64,000 bases of DNA from Roridomyces roridus (taxonomy: Eukaryota; Basidiomycota; Agaricomycetes; Agaricales; Mycenaceae), in assembly GCA_029378245.1 (NCBI GenBank), contig JARKIF010000063.1, positions 163,753-227,752 of the forward strand, given 5' to 3'. The position numbers and the translations under genes were made by a program. Of the stretch, positions 43,230 to 55,073 are shown one piece after another. The notes beneath the pieces are model-generated. The model saw nothing but the letters and a program-made list of their open reading frames with translations. It searched no databases and was not told where the DNA came from. How positions within the stretch are numbered: the stretch's first letter is position 1; the number at the start of each line of letters is the position of its first letter.

Positions 43230-44302
43230 GCACAGGTTTCCCGAAGCGGAGGTGGCAGCGTCCGCAGCTTTAGCACTCGACCCCAAGCTCGTCGAAGCAC
43301 GGTATACATGTACACGGGAGATAGCGCGCAGAGGCCGAGGGTTACTACGGGCAGCGATGGTCGGTGCGTTCTCTTTCCACGTCACGCGCCTCCTCCACCC
43401 ATTTGTCCCTCATTAGACCTCAGAGCCGTTCTAGATCTGGACCCGGAGAATGAGGCTGCGAAAACTGCACTCCACGATCTCTAAGCTGCAATCGCCATCC
43501 CAGCCCCTTCAGATTCCTCGGCGCCCGAATCCGAGACAGCCGTGGACGATAAAAAAAGAGCCCTTGTCGGCAGTCAACTACACCGCTCCCCTCCTTACGG
43601 CCTCTCCGCTCGAGATGGACAACAAGGGTAGCGACACGAGCGACACCAATCACACAAGTTCTCACATGCGGCGGATGAGAAGAGTGCACGGGCGCATATG
43701 TGAGTTTTTGTTAGTTGTCAGTCTCCACTGCACACGACCAACAGTAACCACTCCACACAGAGGTAAGAACGTCTGCCTGTACCTCCTCCTCGATGCCTGC
43801 AAATTTGGGGACAAGTGTATCTACTCTCACGACCGCTCGTACTTGCCTACGAACACCAAGGCTGCGTGGTGGGAGGATGAAGCGCGCGTAGCGGAGATTC
43901 GGGCGCGGATTGATAAGGACGAAAGAGACGAGGGTAAACAGGGAGGAGCACGAGAAGAATAGGGCGGCGAAGGGAAGGAGGGGGAAGAAGGGCGATGCGG
44001 CTGGTGAGGCGGAAGCTGAATCCCAGGAGGCAGAGGCGTCCAAGGACAAGAAGCGGAAGAACAAGAACAAGAACAAGAACAAGAATCGGCGTGGACCTGG
44101 CCATACGCGCGGTGGCAGCATGGGGAGCTTCGGTGCGCCTCAATTCTCGCCTCAACACATGGTCTTCCCTACGGGTCTCGGGCTTGGACTCCCATGGATC
44201 GGGGGGTTTTCGCAGTATGATGTCGAGCAGCTTGCAGCACAGGGGGTTAAGCCATGGGATGAGAATGCTCGTGTGAGTCGATTCACGTTGCGTCTGGATT
44301 AA
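43230..44302 (+). pseudogene. TPR-CCCH zinc-finger gene with frameshifts
   Basis: Pieces of one fungal protein lie in changing plus frames: a TPR segment FPEAEVAASAALALDPKLVEARY (from ~43239), then DLRAVLDLDPENEAAKTALHDL and a stop (~43484), then YTAPLLTASPLEMDNKGSDTSD in another frame, then a CX7CX5CX3H finger in GKNVCLYLLLDACKFGDKC (43764-43830) followed by IYSHDRSYLP and EARVAEIRARIDKDERDEG. The next frame (43910-44302) continues with EEHEKNRAAKGRRGKKGD, a KNKNKNKNKN run and LAAQGVKPWDENA. CCCH fingers bind RNA. The N-terminal TPR part and a second finger expected after SDTSD are missing or scrambled. Some breaks could be unrecognised introns, but at least the one near 43940 cannot be. Confidence 0.5.
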
Positions 44303-44675
44303 AGTTGACCGGACTTGGAGGATGTTCTCGCTGCGCTGCGTTGAAGGCGGCTAATCGTTGGTCGCATTAAAGGTGGGGGTGTGATACTGTAACTGATTTT
44401 ATGGTATATTTGGCGGATGGATGGAGTACTTATTGTAGATTTATGTAACGTGCTTGTCTATTTTATTAATATCCATCTATCGCATTGTGTTTTATTGAGG
44501 GGAGGGTGTGAAGGGGAGAGTGCGTGGGTCGAGGTGAGTCTGTTGACCGCAGGGTCTATCAATGCCTGTTTTATTCAGTTCCGTTCATGAAAACATCCGT
44601 TCAGATAAATTGAAACTCTTGCCGACAACAAACTCGAATCAAAATATGGAAGTAAGTAAGTACTACCCCGTCGTC
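44303..44675. other. Convergent intergenic, no gene seen
   Basis: AT-richer 3' flanks of the TPR-CCCH relic and the BBE-like gene. Confidence 0.4.
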
Positions 44676-46677
44676 TCAAAATTTCCACCCCCCAGCCAAC
44701 CCCATCACACCCTCCGGATCCACACTCGCCTTGATCTGCCTCAACCTCGGCAAATTGGCACCATAGATCTTCTCCAGGGGCGTATCATACAACGCGTAAT
44801 TGGTATACAACCCCAAATTGCTGAGATCCTGCCCCTCACCCTGCGCGACACTCGTCAACTGCTGCGCGCTAGCTACAAGGGCGTCGTGGATGATTGAATC
44901 AGAGGTAGGCAGGGCCCAGGCAAAGTAGAGGTTGAGAGGGATGGCGCCGGGGGTCGTGCGGGAGGGCGGGTAGGCTGTTGCGACGCCGGGTGCACCATGG
45001 GTGTAGAGCGTTGGGAGGAATGGTTCGATGTCGTAGGAGATGAATGTGGCGCCCGCAAGGGTGAGGGCCGAGCCCCAGAACTATTGTTTGGGGTTTGGTC
45101 AATTTGTGGGAACGGGGAGGATGGATGGAGGACTGACTTTGGTTTCGTTGATGATAGCGGAGATGATATTCGGTGTGTACTCCAGAAGGCTCACGGTGTG
45201 GAAGAATCCGCTGAAACAAAAATTTCAATCTGACAACTCGTATAGGATAACGGAAGACGCACCGGTCGCCTGTGGTCGCGTTTGACGGCGCAGCCTGCAC
45301 CAGAGACAAGAAGCTACGCGTCGATACGTCCGTTAGCAATGCCGGGATCGCGAGGAAGTCGTCGAATATTCCACTGGGTGGGGTGGGGCCGTCGTAGAAC
45401 ATGAGGTGGCTGACCCTGGTTTGCTACAGATCAAATTTCATCCGCTGGACTACGAATGCAACCACGAACCCGGGCTAAGGACGTGGTCAGTAAGATTTCC
45501 AACGGAACAGAGACGACTCACAGCACCCAGAAGGAAATTAATTGCAGGGATGATAGCGGCTTTGGGGTCCGTCACGTTGTTGGTGAATGCGGTGATGGCG
45601 TCGCTGACAGCAGGGAGCTGGTCTTCAGTGTACAGTATCAATCCGCCCTGATATCTCGGTGAGTCGGCAGGTTTGTCGGAAGAAACAAAGATGCTCACCC
45701 AGACTTGTCCTTGTGGGTGTGTTTTCAAAGTAAATTGAGTGACGATACCGAAATTGTTGCCACCGCCCTATACTCCACATTCAACATCCAACTGGCAAAC
45801 ATCATAACCACGCACCGTCAGACCAAAGAACAAATCGGGCTCCGAGGTCGGTGTGACTGTAACAATATCACCGTTCGGTTTGACGAGCTCGAATTCAGTT
45901 ACACTGTCCACCGTCAGCCCAAATTGGTTGGTCTTCCACGAATAGCCGCCGCCCAGCGTGAACCCAGCCACGCCCACCCCGCTCACGCGTCCGCCGACGA
46001 CGTTCACGCCGAATGGCTCAAGGGCTTCGTATACCTGCATCCCGAAGACGAAATTAGCACACCGAATAGGTGGGATTTTCGGTACGCACGGAATCCCAGA
46101 CCAAGCCCGTCCCGATAGTCGCCGTCTCACTCGCAGCATCGTACGTCACCCCACTGAAGCGAGTCATGGTGATTTGTACGCCCGTGGTGCTCGAAAAGCC
46201 GGGATTCGCGGTGTGGCCGCCGCCTTTGACCTATGGGGATGCGAGGTCAGATATGCGGATGATCGAGTCGATGGGCGCCCATACCGCGAAAGATGTGTTC
46301 GTGGAGCCCAAGATCTGGATCTACGGGAAGATTCGATCGTGTCAGGAGAATGGTGATGATGCAGTGAGGGGACGTACAATGGCGGCGACGTCATCTGCCG
46401 TCCCCGGTTCGACTGAACAAGCTGCGAGCTGCGAGCTTGAGGAAGCCCAGTGGCTCAGATCCGCGGCGTAGTTGCCCAGTAGATCGCCTGTCGGGTGAGG
46501 TGAGTCTGGTTTCCTTCCAGTCGAGATGATCTTACCTGGAAAGTACACCGCCGATGCAGAGGAGATGGCGTCCTGGATCTGGAGACAGACGTCGACGGTC
46601 CCTGCGGCGCTCGAGGGCAGGGTCTGGGAGAGAATCAGGAGCGCAGCTGCAGCTAGAGTCCGGGTTGACGGGGCCAT
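44676..46677 (-). CDS. Secreted BBE-like FAD-linked oxidoreductase
   Basis: ATG 46677: signal peptide MAPSTRTLAAAALLILSQTLPSSAA, then VCLQIQDAISSASAVYFPG and LSHWASSSSQLAACSVEPGTADDVAAIV, the start of a FAD_binding_4 domain. Read across introns: FAVKGGGHTANPGFSSTTGV (His of GGGH is the usual covalent FAD site), SVYEALEPFGVNVVGGRVSGVGVAGFTLGGGYSW, FELVKPNGDIVTV, NNFGIVTQFTLK. The C-terminal BBE-type end is LPRLRQIKASVDPEGVMGLAGGWKF, stop at 44678-44676. Such enzymes oxidise sugars or secondary metabolites in or outside the secretory path; the substrate is unknown. About eight short introns. TTTCATAAAAAGG lies about 30 bp upstream as TATA. No defect is obvious. Confidence 0.82.
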
Positions 46678-46705
46678 GTCGTGCTGTCTCGGAGTGAAGC
46701 CTCTC

Positions 46706-46716
46706 CTTTTTATGAA
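46706..46716 (-). promoter_or_regulatory. TATA-like element of the BBE-like gene
   Basis: CATAAAAAGG on the minus strand, about 30 bp upstream of the ATG at 46677. Confidence 0.4.
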
Positions 46717-47505
46717 ACCCAAGACATTGGCGGAACTATATGCTGTCCTATAGGCGAATGTTGGATGATATCACAGGGGTACACGACAGCTGGAATGTTC
46801 GCAGGAGATCATATCAATTATGCATGTCAATTAGGCAAGGGTAAATTTTTCCCTTCACTTGATCGACGTCGGGCTCGAGTTCCACAAGTAGGTCTGGTTC
46901 GGCTCGGACCAATGAGGTTGAGTACCGCGGATCGGTTGGTGAATTTATGCGCCATTTTCATCGCTGTTTTCATCCGGATAACTCATCTGGAGTTCGCAGA
47001 TACTGCGGCGGAACGGACACGTCCAAGAGAAGACTGAAAATGACGACATGCCCAGGGGCGAGACCAGAGTCTATTGTGGAGTCCGTGTCTCAACACGAGG
47101 CAGAAATCTAATTTGTCACGCGGCAACGTCTCTGGAGGAATCCCCGGCGCTGGATCCTCCTTGTGGCACTGATATAGGAAAACGGACCCGAAGCAATTCC
47201 GAAGATGTCATGTTTGGGTAAAAAAAAAGTGAAGGAATCATACATAGACATTCCGAAACTGGCGAGAATTCTGCGGTAATTGCGGCACTCTCAGGCTCTG
47301 AGGCTTCCTCAAGGCTTCCTTCCCTTATAATTATTTAATCCCGGCCCAATGATGTGCACGACATTCCATCGTCGTAGTGACTCTTCATTGCGGTCCTGCG
47401 GAGGTTACTGAGCGATCACTGGTCTGTAGGAGAGACAAGTAATGGCACAAGTCAAGAGCCACACGATGCACCTTCATGCCCATTCAAAGCGCGGCCCCCA
47501 TATAC
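46717..47505. other. Intergenic, no gene seen
   Basis: 5' flank of the BBE-like gene and 3' flank of the TPR-CHAT gene; no supported feature. Confidence 0.4.
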
Positions 47506-50500
47506 TCAAAGCCCATAATGAACAAAAGGAACCCAACGACTAAATGAAATACCAGGCTCCCTTCTTAAATTGGCCACTGCCAAATGAAGTGCCTCAGCAG
47601 CCTTCCCCAGATCTGCTGTCGCCACATTTGAACTTGATCCCTTGAATAAATGTGCATAGAAATCATCCGCGACTTTTGGCCCATCTCTGTCGTCCATTGT
47701 CCTGTTGGATTTGAAATTCGAAGGATTTCCGAACATTAAACACAGGTGAAGACACTCACCACATTGTCGCAACCACTCCACGAAATCCAGCAAATAGAAG
47801 CGTAGCCGCAAGATGCATCGCTTCGTCGGGTGTACCCTTCTCCCCTCTCGCGGTTTCGCATGCTCCGAGGAACGCCAGTAACATGCCAGTACCTTTCCCT
47901 TCTGAAGACAAACTATCTTCCGCCCCGCGTTGCATGATGCGGGATACTTTGAGACGCCCATCAGAAAGGATCAAACCGCTATCAAGTGGGTTGTTCGCAT
48001 CTTGGACCCCGTGGCACGCAAAATGAACGATGGAGGACTGACGCAGATGTTGCATGACCTGTTCGCCGGTGCCACTTTGGATGACTGTTAACTCGGAGGA
48101 TGGGACGCGTTTCGAGATGATGGATAGCTCGGTGAGGGCGCCAGGAAGCGGGGAGCAATTCGGCGCATGTGGCTCAACGATGACCGACATTTTGAGTGTG
48201 TCCGTCTCTGGCGGGACCGGAGGACGATCAAGCAACGCCGTGAGAGTCGGAGTATACGAGGAGATCACGTAGTCGGAGACGCAATCGGTTCCGGTTTTGT
48301 CGTCATAAATGCCCGCGGCGTGTATTGGGAGGAATGTAAAGATGCCTGTTGGACACCACCAGAGACGAGGCGGGACTGACGATTTCTAGAGGAGAAGATC
48401 AGTTGAGTCGTGCATCCGGAGGAGTAATCGTACCTCCAACTTCAGTGCTTCCAAGACGGGCTTGACGAGTTTAACCCAGAGATCGGCTAAATGGATGCGT
48501 AATGTCTCCTCCGTGCTTTTCTGCACGAATCGTTCTCTTCCCGCAGAAAGTCGAGTCATTGACTCGTTTGCAGTTGAACGAGGGAGGTGCTGGACCTGCA
48601 TCTCGAGCTCTGGGACCTTGATGGCAGGCAACGGTAGATGTACCACATCCCGAGAGGTCAATATCAACGCCGAGGACGCAGACTCGTTCGCTAGGAGTAT
48701 GACAACCGGGCCACGCAGCGTCGCTAGGCGCAAAGAGTTGATCCCCCTCGGACGGAGAAAGTCCTCGAACCCCGGCAGAGCACGAACTTCCGCGATTGTT
48801 GCCTGCCAATCTTGGGCAAGTTTCCGGCAACGCGCGGTCTCCGCCTCGGCGGAGATGAGCTGGCTTTGGGTCGCGGTCGGAGACGCTTCCAAGGTGTCGC
48901 GAAACGAAGCAAGTTCGAGTTGTCTGGAGAGTGCGTTCAGGTTTGCAGCAAGCTCAGGGCGCACATTCGTTAGATGCTCGATAGGTGGCCGAAGACTGAG
49001 AGCTTGAGCCCAAAACACAGATCTCGTAGCCTCCAAAAACTCCACTGCAACCTCCGGCTGATGAACTTGTATCGCGAAAGTTGCAGACGAAGCTGCGAGT
49101 GAAGTGATCTCCCCTTTGGTCAAAACCTCCCGACGTGAGTTGAGGTTCAATGAAAATGAAGCCATTTCGGGGAGCATGTGAATCCTGGTCCGATATGCGT
49201 CCAGTGCCGAGATGTGATTCTCGTCAGTCGCCCATTTAATCCATTATGGCGCATATAATGTACAATAATTCAAAGAAAAAAACACGCACCTCGTGCAAAA
49301 AAACACGCACCTCAAACACACCTCGTGGGGAAAAAAAACACACAAGTTGCACTACTCCAGGAAAACACACACCACACTATACCCACAGATTGACCGGGTA
49401 CGCCGTGTGGCCGGCCTGATTTTGAACAATCTCATCAGCAATCATTATACAGTGGTGGCCAAAAAGAATTTGCGCGGCCATTGCGCTATATTGGCTGGGT
49501 CGAATCACTCCAAATAACATGTGGGGATCATTTTTGAACCTTTTTAGAAGTTCTGAAAATGATTGCATCCTACATTCCCCATCAAAGTCTTTCACAAAAC
49601 AGCAAATAAGAGGCCCCCAAAAACTGATTTTTTTGGGTGATTTGATTATGTAAGATCTGATGCTATCATGTGAAAGTACTCGTTAATCTGATCAGAATGA
49701 TATAAAGGTTCGCCCACTTTCATTCAGTTTTGAGCTCACAATGGCTGGCACAAAATCGTTAGGTTGGCCATTTTTCAACCAGTTTCACGCATTTCAGGTG
49801 CAAAAATGGTCAAAATGGCTGTTTTGCGTCAAGCATTGTGAGCTCAAACCTCCATCAAAGTGGGCAAACCAATATACGACTGCAAAGCCATATTGAATTG
49901 TTCAAATTGCACGGCCGAACATTATGATCAGATCAGGGCTTGCCGGACAATCATCACGGCAACTGGCAGCATGGTCAGCTGGCTTCGTTTCTGAGCTATA
50001 TTGAATTCAACTTTTGACTCCGAGTCCAATGTGTGCAATTTTTTCGAAGCTGAGGGTGTGTCACTTTCTACGGAGTTGGACTCCACGTGCGTGTTTTTTT
50101 TGGTGATTCCACTGAAGTTGCGTCTTTTCTCAAGATTTTCCCTTGTTGTGCAATTTTTTATTTTTTGTACAGTATATGTGCCATAATCCATTGACCTGCG
50201 GCTGTGAAGCGATTACCCACGGCACAGAATCCATATTCTGCTGCCTCCCGAAGTTTTGAAATCCCCATCTCCGTGGCATCTGCGGGTGATTGGCTCACTT
50301 TGGCGCCGAAGAGGATACAATTCCCCACATTCAGGAGGTAGAGAGAACGATTTGGGTCTGGATCCGGACACAAGTCGAGCGATTCTCGAGAGAGTCGAAT
50401 GGCTTGTTCGATATCATCCGTATGGTGCTGCTGTGTGAACCGTTCAACCAACGCAACAGCCAAACTATTGAGCGCGTTTCTGCGTCTGGGATCAGGCGGT

Positions 50501-52704
50501 GCCCGAGCGTCCAAGGTTTCTTTGAAGTATTGGACAGCCCGATCGATGTTTTTGGCTCCCTTGCGAGATCGCCGCAACAATGCGTACGCCAGGTTGTGTA
50601 AAACGACGTGTCGATATTGATTATGCCTCGTGCGGGTACGAATCGCCTCCTCGTAAAGCGCAATCGCCTCGTCGATATCGCTCTTCAGTCCAAACTCCTG
50701 GAATCGTAGCTGAAGCACGTCAGCTAGGTTGCTGAGAAAAGTACTGCGGCTCTGTGCATCGAATTGCAAGGCCTGACGATGGAGATCTACTGATTCATCG
50801 AGATCTCTCGCACTGGCACGTTGTTTGAACCGTGAGTGCAGCGCCGCGCCAAGGTTGATCAATAACACGGAGCGTTTCGGGTGGTCCGCAGGTGATAGGT
50901 CAAGGGACTTTCTACACAGTTCAACGGCTTCGTCGATGTCGTCTGGGTTTCCCTGGTGGTCGAATCGATATTGAATGGCAATGGAGAGGTTGCTCAGCGT
51001 GAGCGAGGTTGGGGGATCGTGAACGAGGACTTTGCGATACAGTTCTATGGCCTCGTCGATATCGTGGGGATGTCCGAGGTGAGCGAAGCGGAGCTGGAGA
51101 TTGGTGGCGAGATCACGCAGGTAGGTGCCCGTTTCCTCCGTTGCGCAGGGTACCAGAGCGGCCCTCGCCAGTTGGACGGCCTCGTCGAGATCAGCGGCAC
51201 TAACTATGCGCTGGAAACGTTCTCGGAGGGAGTAGGACAATTCCCGGAGAAGCTGACTCCGGGTTGAGTCCAGGGCAGCATAAAGGCGAACTGCCTCTCT
51301 GCGATGTTGGATAGCCTCATCTAGATCGTCCTTATTCCCCCGCTTGTCAAATCGCACCTCCAGCACTCCGCCGAGATCTCGTAGAGTGCCATAACGATCG
51401 ACATCCGTGCGCAATGACGCTTCCTCCCGCCAGAGTTGGATGATTTCGTCAAGGTCGTCAACATTCCCCTGGGTTTCGAACCGGATCTTCACAGCGGTGG
51501 CGAGATTGGTCAGCGCTCGAAGACGGTCGGAGTGCGACGATGACGAGGCCAAACCATCCCGGTGGCACTGAATCGCATCTTCAAGGTCATCCGTACTCCT
51601 GCGGATTTCGAAACGCGCACGCAGTGCCGCGCCTAGTTCTGTGAGGGTGGTGCTGCCATCAGGATGAGTTGAGCCCTGCAGTGCCACAGCTTCTCGCCGG
51701 AGGTTAATGACGGTGTCGATGTCTGAATTGTCGTCCCTGCCAGAAGAATCTTCGAGGCGGAGTTTCAATAGAAAGGCCAGGTCACCGAGGTAGGTTATAC
51801 GCCTCAAATGGGGGGCGGGGTGCGCGTCAAGGAATTGGCGCATGATGACAATTGCCTCGTCAATATCGTGAGGATCCCGACGCTGCTCAAATCGCAGACG
51901 GAGAGAAATGACGAGTTCCTTGAGAAAGGCTGGAGTCACCGGAGCAGAGGGATCCCGCGCGGCTGCTCTGTAGTATTCGATGGCCGCGTCGATGTCTGCG
52001 TCGTCGTTTCGCCGGTGGAACCTGGCCTGCAAGTCATGTGCCAAATAGCAAAGCGTCATTGCACGTTCAGGGTGCGAAAGCGGTCGGGATGAGAGCGCCC
52101 TTGTGAAATGCTGGATCGCTTGATCCAGATTCTCGGCATTTTCTCGAAATTCGAGGGATATGCCGAAATGCGCGGACAACTTGACGCATGCTTCGTCTCG
52201 TCCCCACAGGTGAAGTTGCACTGTGCTCAATTGGTATGAGTAGGAGAGGAAAGACTGACACTCACTGTCTGGCTGTATCCAGCACGCCTTAAGCAGTTCG
52301 CCGACGACGAAATGACACTGTGCCACGAGGACACGGTCTTGATCTTCCATTAAGGATGATTCGTAATAGAGGCGTAGTTCGATGGTTTCGCTGAGGACGT
52401 CCGGAGAGCTTGCTGGTGATTCAGTATACAGGTGTGCCATCCTTCTAGAACCTCACTCGTTCGGCAGCAGATCCCATTGAAAGGAAAAATTCATGTCCAC
52501 CGTTGGAGTCCGGACGAATTCGCGGCCACCGTCTCTACCGATTTCAATGTAGATATCTTGCGTTCCTAGATCTTCTTGGCCCTTGTCCGAATCATCATCA
52601 ATGAGCCAGTCCACGATTTCCAACACTTCTACTTCATGGACAATCAACACTGGATGCATGCGGACGAGGTGCGTAAACCGTGACTCACAGAGCAAACTTA
52701 ACAT
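47506..52704 (-). pseudogene. TPR-CHAT protein gene interrupted by a 939-bp element
   Basis: The N-terminal exon(s) (52704-52453) read LEIVDWLIDDDSDKGQEDLG, C2-like; next TIELRLYYESSLMEDQDRV (~52400), then at least a dozen TPR-like units of the form DLDEAIQLHREAL up to AAEYGFCAVGNRFTAAGQWI at 50190. The continuation KWATDENHISALDAYRT resumes at 49237 on the other side of the insert, in register once the element and one TSD are discounted. The CHAT peptidase domain follows: LAQDWQATIAEVRALPGFED, WWCPTGIFTFLP, catalytic His in IVHFACHG, catalytic Cys in FLGACETARG, ending FVPFVHYGL-type sequence at 47506. CHAT domains are caspase-like proteases; TPR-CHAT proteins are expanded in agarics and thought to act in defence or cell death. 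As found, translation ends at a TAA supplied by the element. Confidence 0.75.
49246..50184. mobile_element. 939-bp TIR element inserted in the TPR-CHAT gene
   Basis: TIRs ATGGCGCATATAATGTACAA (49246) and ATGGCACATATACTGTACAA (read inward from 50184), 18 of 20 identical, flanked by the perfect 8-bp TSD AATCCATT (49238-49245; 50185-50192). AT-rich, no coding capacity. AAAAAACACGCAC occurs three times (two near 49278-49310, one inverted near 50092). 49707-49755 and 49822-49870 are a 49-bp imperfect inverted repeat around AGCTCACAATG. The superfamily is not evident; the 8-bp TSD alone would allow hAT or others. Confidence 0.85.
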
Positions 52705-53638
52705 CGGAAGGATGATGGATGTGGAAGGCAGGAGGTGGGAAGTGGCGCGCAGATGCGGCGTGTGCTTATATTGATTCTATTTCAGGTGGGTGATCCGAGC
52801 AAGGGAGTTAAAGCGACATCTGAGTTAAAGCCTGTACAGGAGCACGATTCAAGCCGCAAGAAGCATTCGTGGTGAGCTTTCCAGAACGAACGAGTGACGA
52901 TTCGAACCGTCCTAGCGGTGGCCAGTAGCCCACGAAGTTGGGTTTGGACTGTTGCTGGCCCGAGATGAATCAATTTGAATTTGAAGTCTCAAGTGGGAGG
53001 ACCGTTTTGGATAGAAACACCAGGACGAAACTCAGTGAGCGCAGTCAATTGAGAAGCCGAGAAGGCAGCTGGAAGTGCGCGCGCCTATCATTGGGTGGGG
53101 TGAGTGGGTACGTCGGGCTAGAGAGGAGCGGGAGAGAGCTCGAGCGGGAGCTGCGTTGGAGGTACGGTTGAGGTACGGTATGATGCATCGCTTCCGTCGT
53201 GAAGGAGGAAGCCAAGAAGCAACGATCATGATCTCGATGACGCGCCATCAACCTCGTCCCGTCCGTCCGACGAGAACACAGTTGGAATCTGCACTGTTGA
53301 CAGAAACATCGCTGAGGATTACGGTCATCCCAATTGTGGGCAAGACGGCGGGCAGAGTGTGCTGCAATAAGGTGAGACGACGTCGTTTATGATATCAAGC
53401 GCGACATCAGATGCTCGGCAAATAAGATCGAGTCAAGACAAACGTACGGGCAATGGGCGGGGTATGCCACCAGCCAGTTGGGCGGACACTATGAGACACT
53501 ATGAGTCTGTGAACGCAAGGAGTAGGCTGAGCTCATCCTCTTCCAACCTCGTGGAACTTGTCAGTGTCACTCCGCAGGAGGATGATGACAAGCTCAAACA
53601 CATCGGTTACCATGATCTGCACGCCGGCTTTCGATCGT
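52705..53638. other. Intergenic, no gene seen
   Basis: 5' flank of the TPR-CHAT gene. Frames such as 53075-53392 (+) show no domain. Confidence 0.4.
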
Positions 53639-53646
53639 ACGGAATC

Positions 53647-54107
53647 AGGACCCCGGAAAGTACGGTCTGATCTTTGGTCCCGCCGATGCCCAGAACTGGG
53701 GGTTTCATGTCCGAACAATTTTTTTCCAGCCGGCCATCTCATGTCCGGACTCCCCCCAAAGTCGTTCCGGCCCGGTCTTCCGGCTCCTGCGCATCAAAAA
53801 TTTCTCCGGCCGGCCTGCGGCGCGGCAAGGAGTAATTTCTAGCGCCGCAAGATTGGCACCAAGTTGGCAGGATAGCCGCTACACCACGCGTACTTCGCAG
53901 GTCGGGGCGCGCTGAGATTCACCTCGACTTCTACTTACCCGGCCTCAACCTCGCCCCAGCCGCCCATCTCGTGTCCGAACGGGGTCCCAAGTCGTTGGTG
54001 AGTCGGGCCCCCCATGTCCGGACAGTGGCCCCATACTGCGAGCCAAAATTTGTCCTTCCCATGTCCGAACCACACCCCTTACATCAAAGGGTACTTTCCG
54101 GGGTCCT
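53647..54107. mobile_element. MITE with AGGACCCCGG ends, 461 bp
   Basis: TIRs AGGACCCCGGAAAGTAC at 53647 and its complement ending at 54107, flanked by the perfect 8-bp TSD ACGGAATC (53639-53646; 54108-54115). Inside, CATGTCCGAAC/CATGTCCGGAC words recur at least five times as subterminal repeats. No coding capacity. It ends 84 bp before the ATG of the next gene, so it now forms that gene's proximal upstream region. Confidence 0.85.
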
Positions 54108-54191
54108 ACGGAATCCTCGATGTCGGGATCTGCGACATACCTTTCTTTCCTTCTCTCCACGTTCTTTCCACGTTCTTTTCATCTCCACGCC

Positions 54192-55073
54192 ATGGCCATG
54201 GTCGACGATTCATACCCTTCCACCCAAATGACGCCCGCAGAGCGTCTGCGCCTCGTAAGGTCCCTCCGCAAGATTGGCGCGCTTCTAGGCGAGACACCGA
54301 TTCTCGACGACTCACAGTCGGAGACACCGGAGCTGTGCATGCCCTCTGTCGGGAAACAGCGGCCATTCCACCTACGACTCGCCCTACGACCCCAGCAGCA
54401 GCAGCTACCAGACGACGCCCATGACATTGACATCGACAGCCTCCCCAGTGCTGAGAAACCACAATTGTTCGAGCCGCTTCCCGCCGTGCATCCTCTTTCC
54501 CCGCTCTTCAGCCCACTCTCCCCAATAACCCCGACAGCATGGACGGAGCACGACGCCACGATTGCTCGAGGTCATCGCATGGCCAAGCTGACTCGCACAC
54601 TCGGCGAACGCGTCCCGACTGCTCTGATCCGGGCGTCTCCGACGCTCGCACCCACCGTGATCAAGTGTAGGAAACGCGCCAGTACGCTCCTTATTTCGAG
54701 TGCCGCGCCTCCGCCTGCACCACCACGACTCGCGCTCGACGACTTGACCTCCAGGGAGTCCTCGGATGTTGGCAGGTCTCCGATTGGCGATATGCATGTC
54801 CATCCGGCGTTGCTGAGCCCAGTGTCTCCGTTTCTATCCCCTGGCACGCGTGCTTCCATTGCGGATTGGCTCTTCCCGCAGCCAGAGTTGGTGTCTGTGT
54901 CCGAATTGGTGGGAGAGGGCAAGTTGGATGACGCTCAACGGGGTGAGATACCGCCACCACTTTCACCCACGTACGACGAGCTTCCCAATCTGCCGATCCA
55001 AGACCTCGTGCCATCCAGGAACTCGGTCGTCGACATTGCTTCGCACCGCCGGGAGAATAGTTGGATTGGATAG
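54192..55073 (+). CDS. Conserved fungal hypothetical protein, 293 aa
   Basis: Single exon from MAMVDDSYPS. Residues ~12-30, TPAERLRLVRSLRKIGALLG, and the later GHRMAKLTRTLGERVPTALI look like the two blocks of a conserved Agaricomycete protein family of unknown function; between and after them the chain is Ser/Pro-rich (PLSPLFSPLSPITP) and probably disordered, ending in PSRNSVVDIASHRRENSWIG. No enzymatic motif or TM segment. The upstream MITE may supply its promoter. Confidence 0.6.
   Translation: MAMVDDSYPSTQMTPAERLRLVRSLRKIGALLGETPILDDSQSETPELCMPSVGKQRPFHLRLALRPQQQQLPDDAHDIDIDSLPSAEKPQLFEPLPAVHPLSPLFSPLSPITPTAWTEHDATIARGHRMAKLTRTLGERVPTALIRASPTLAPTVIKCRKRASTLLISSAAPPPAPPRLALDDLTSRESSDVGRSPIGDMHVHPALLSPVSPFLSPGTRASIADWLFPQPELVSVSELVGEGKLDDAQRGEIPPPLSPTYDELPNLPIQDLVPSRNSVVDIASHRRENSWIG

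Noticed and set aside
43910..44060. Lys/Glu/Asn-rich run as a separate gene
   Set aside because: It continues the CCCH protein after one frameshift and has no start context of its own.
49451..50115. CAGTGGTGGCCAAAAAG near 49451 and a CCACTG about 660 bp later, resembling Tc1/pogo ends
   Set aside because: The two ends match weakly beyond CAGTGG and only the left one is next to TA; the outer TIR/TSD pair at 49246-50184 explains the insertion better.
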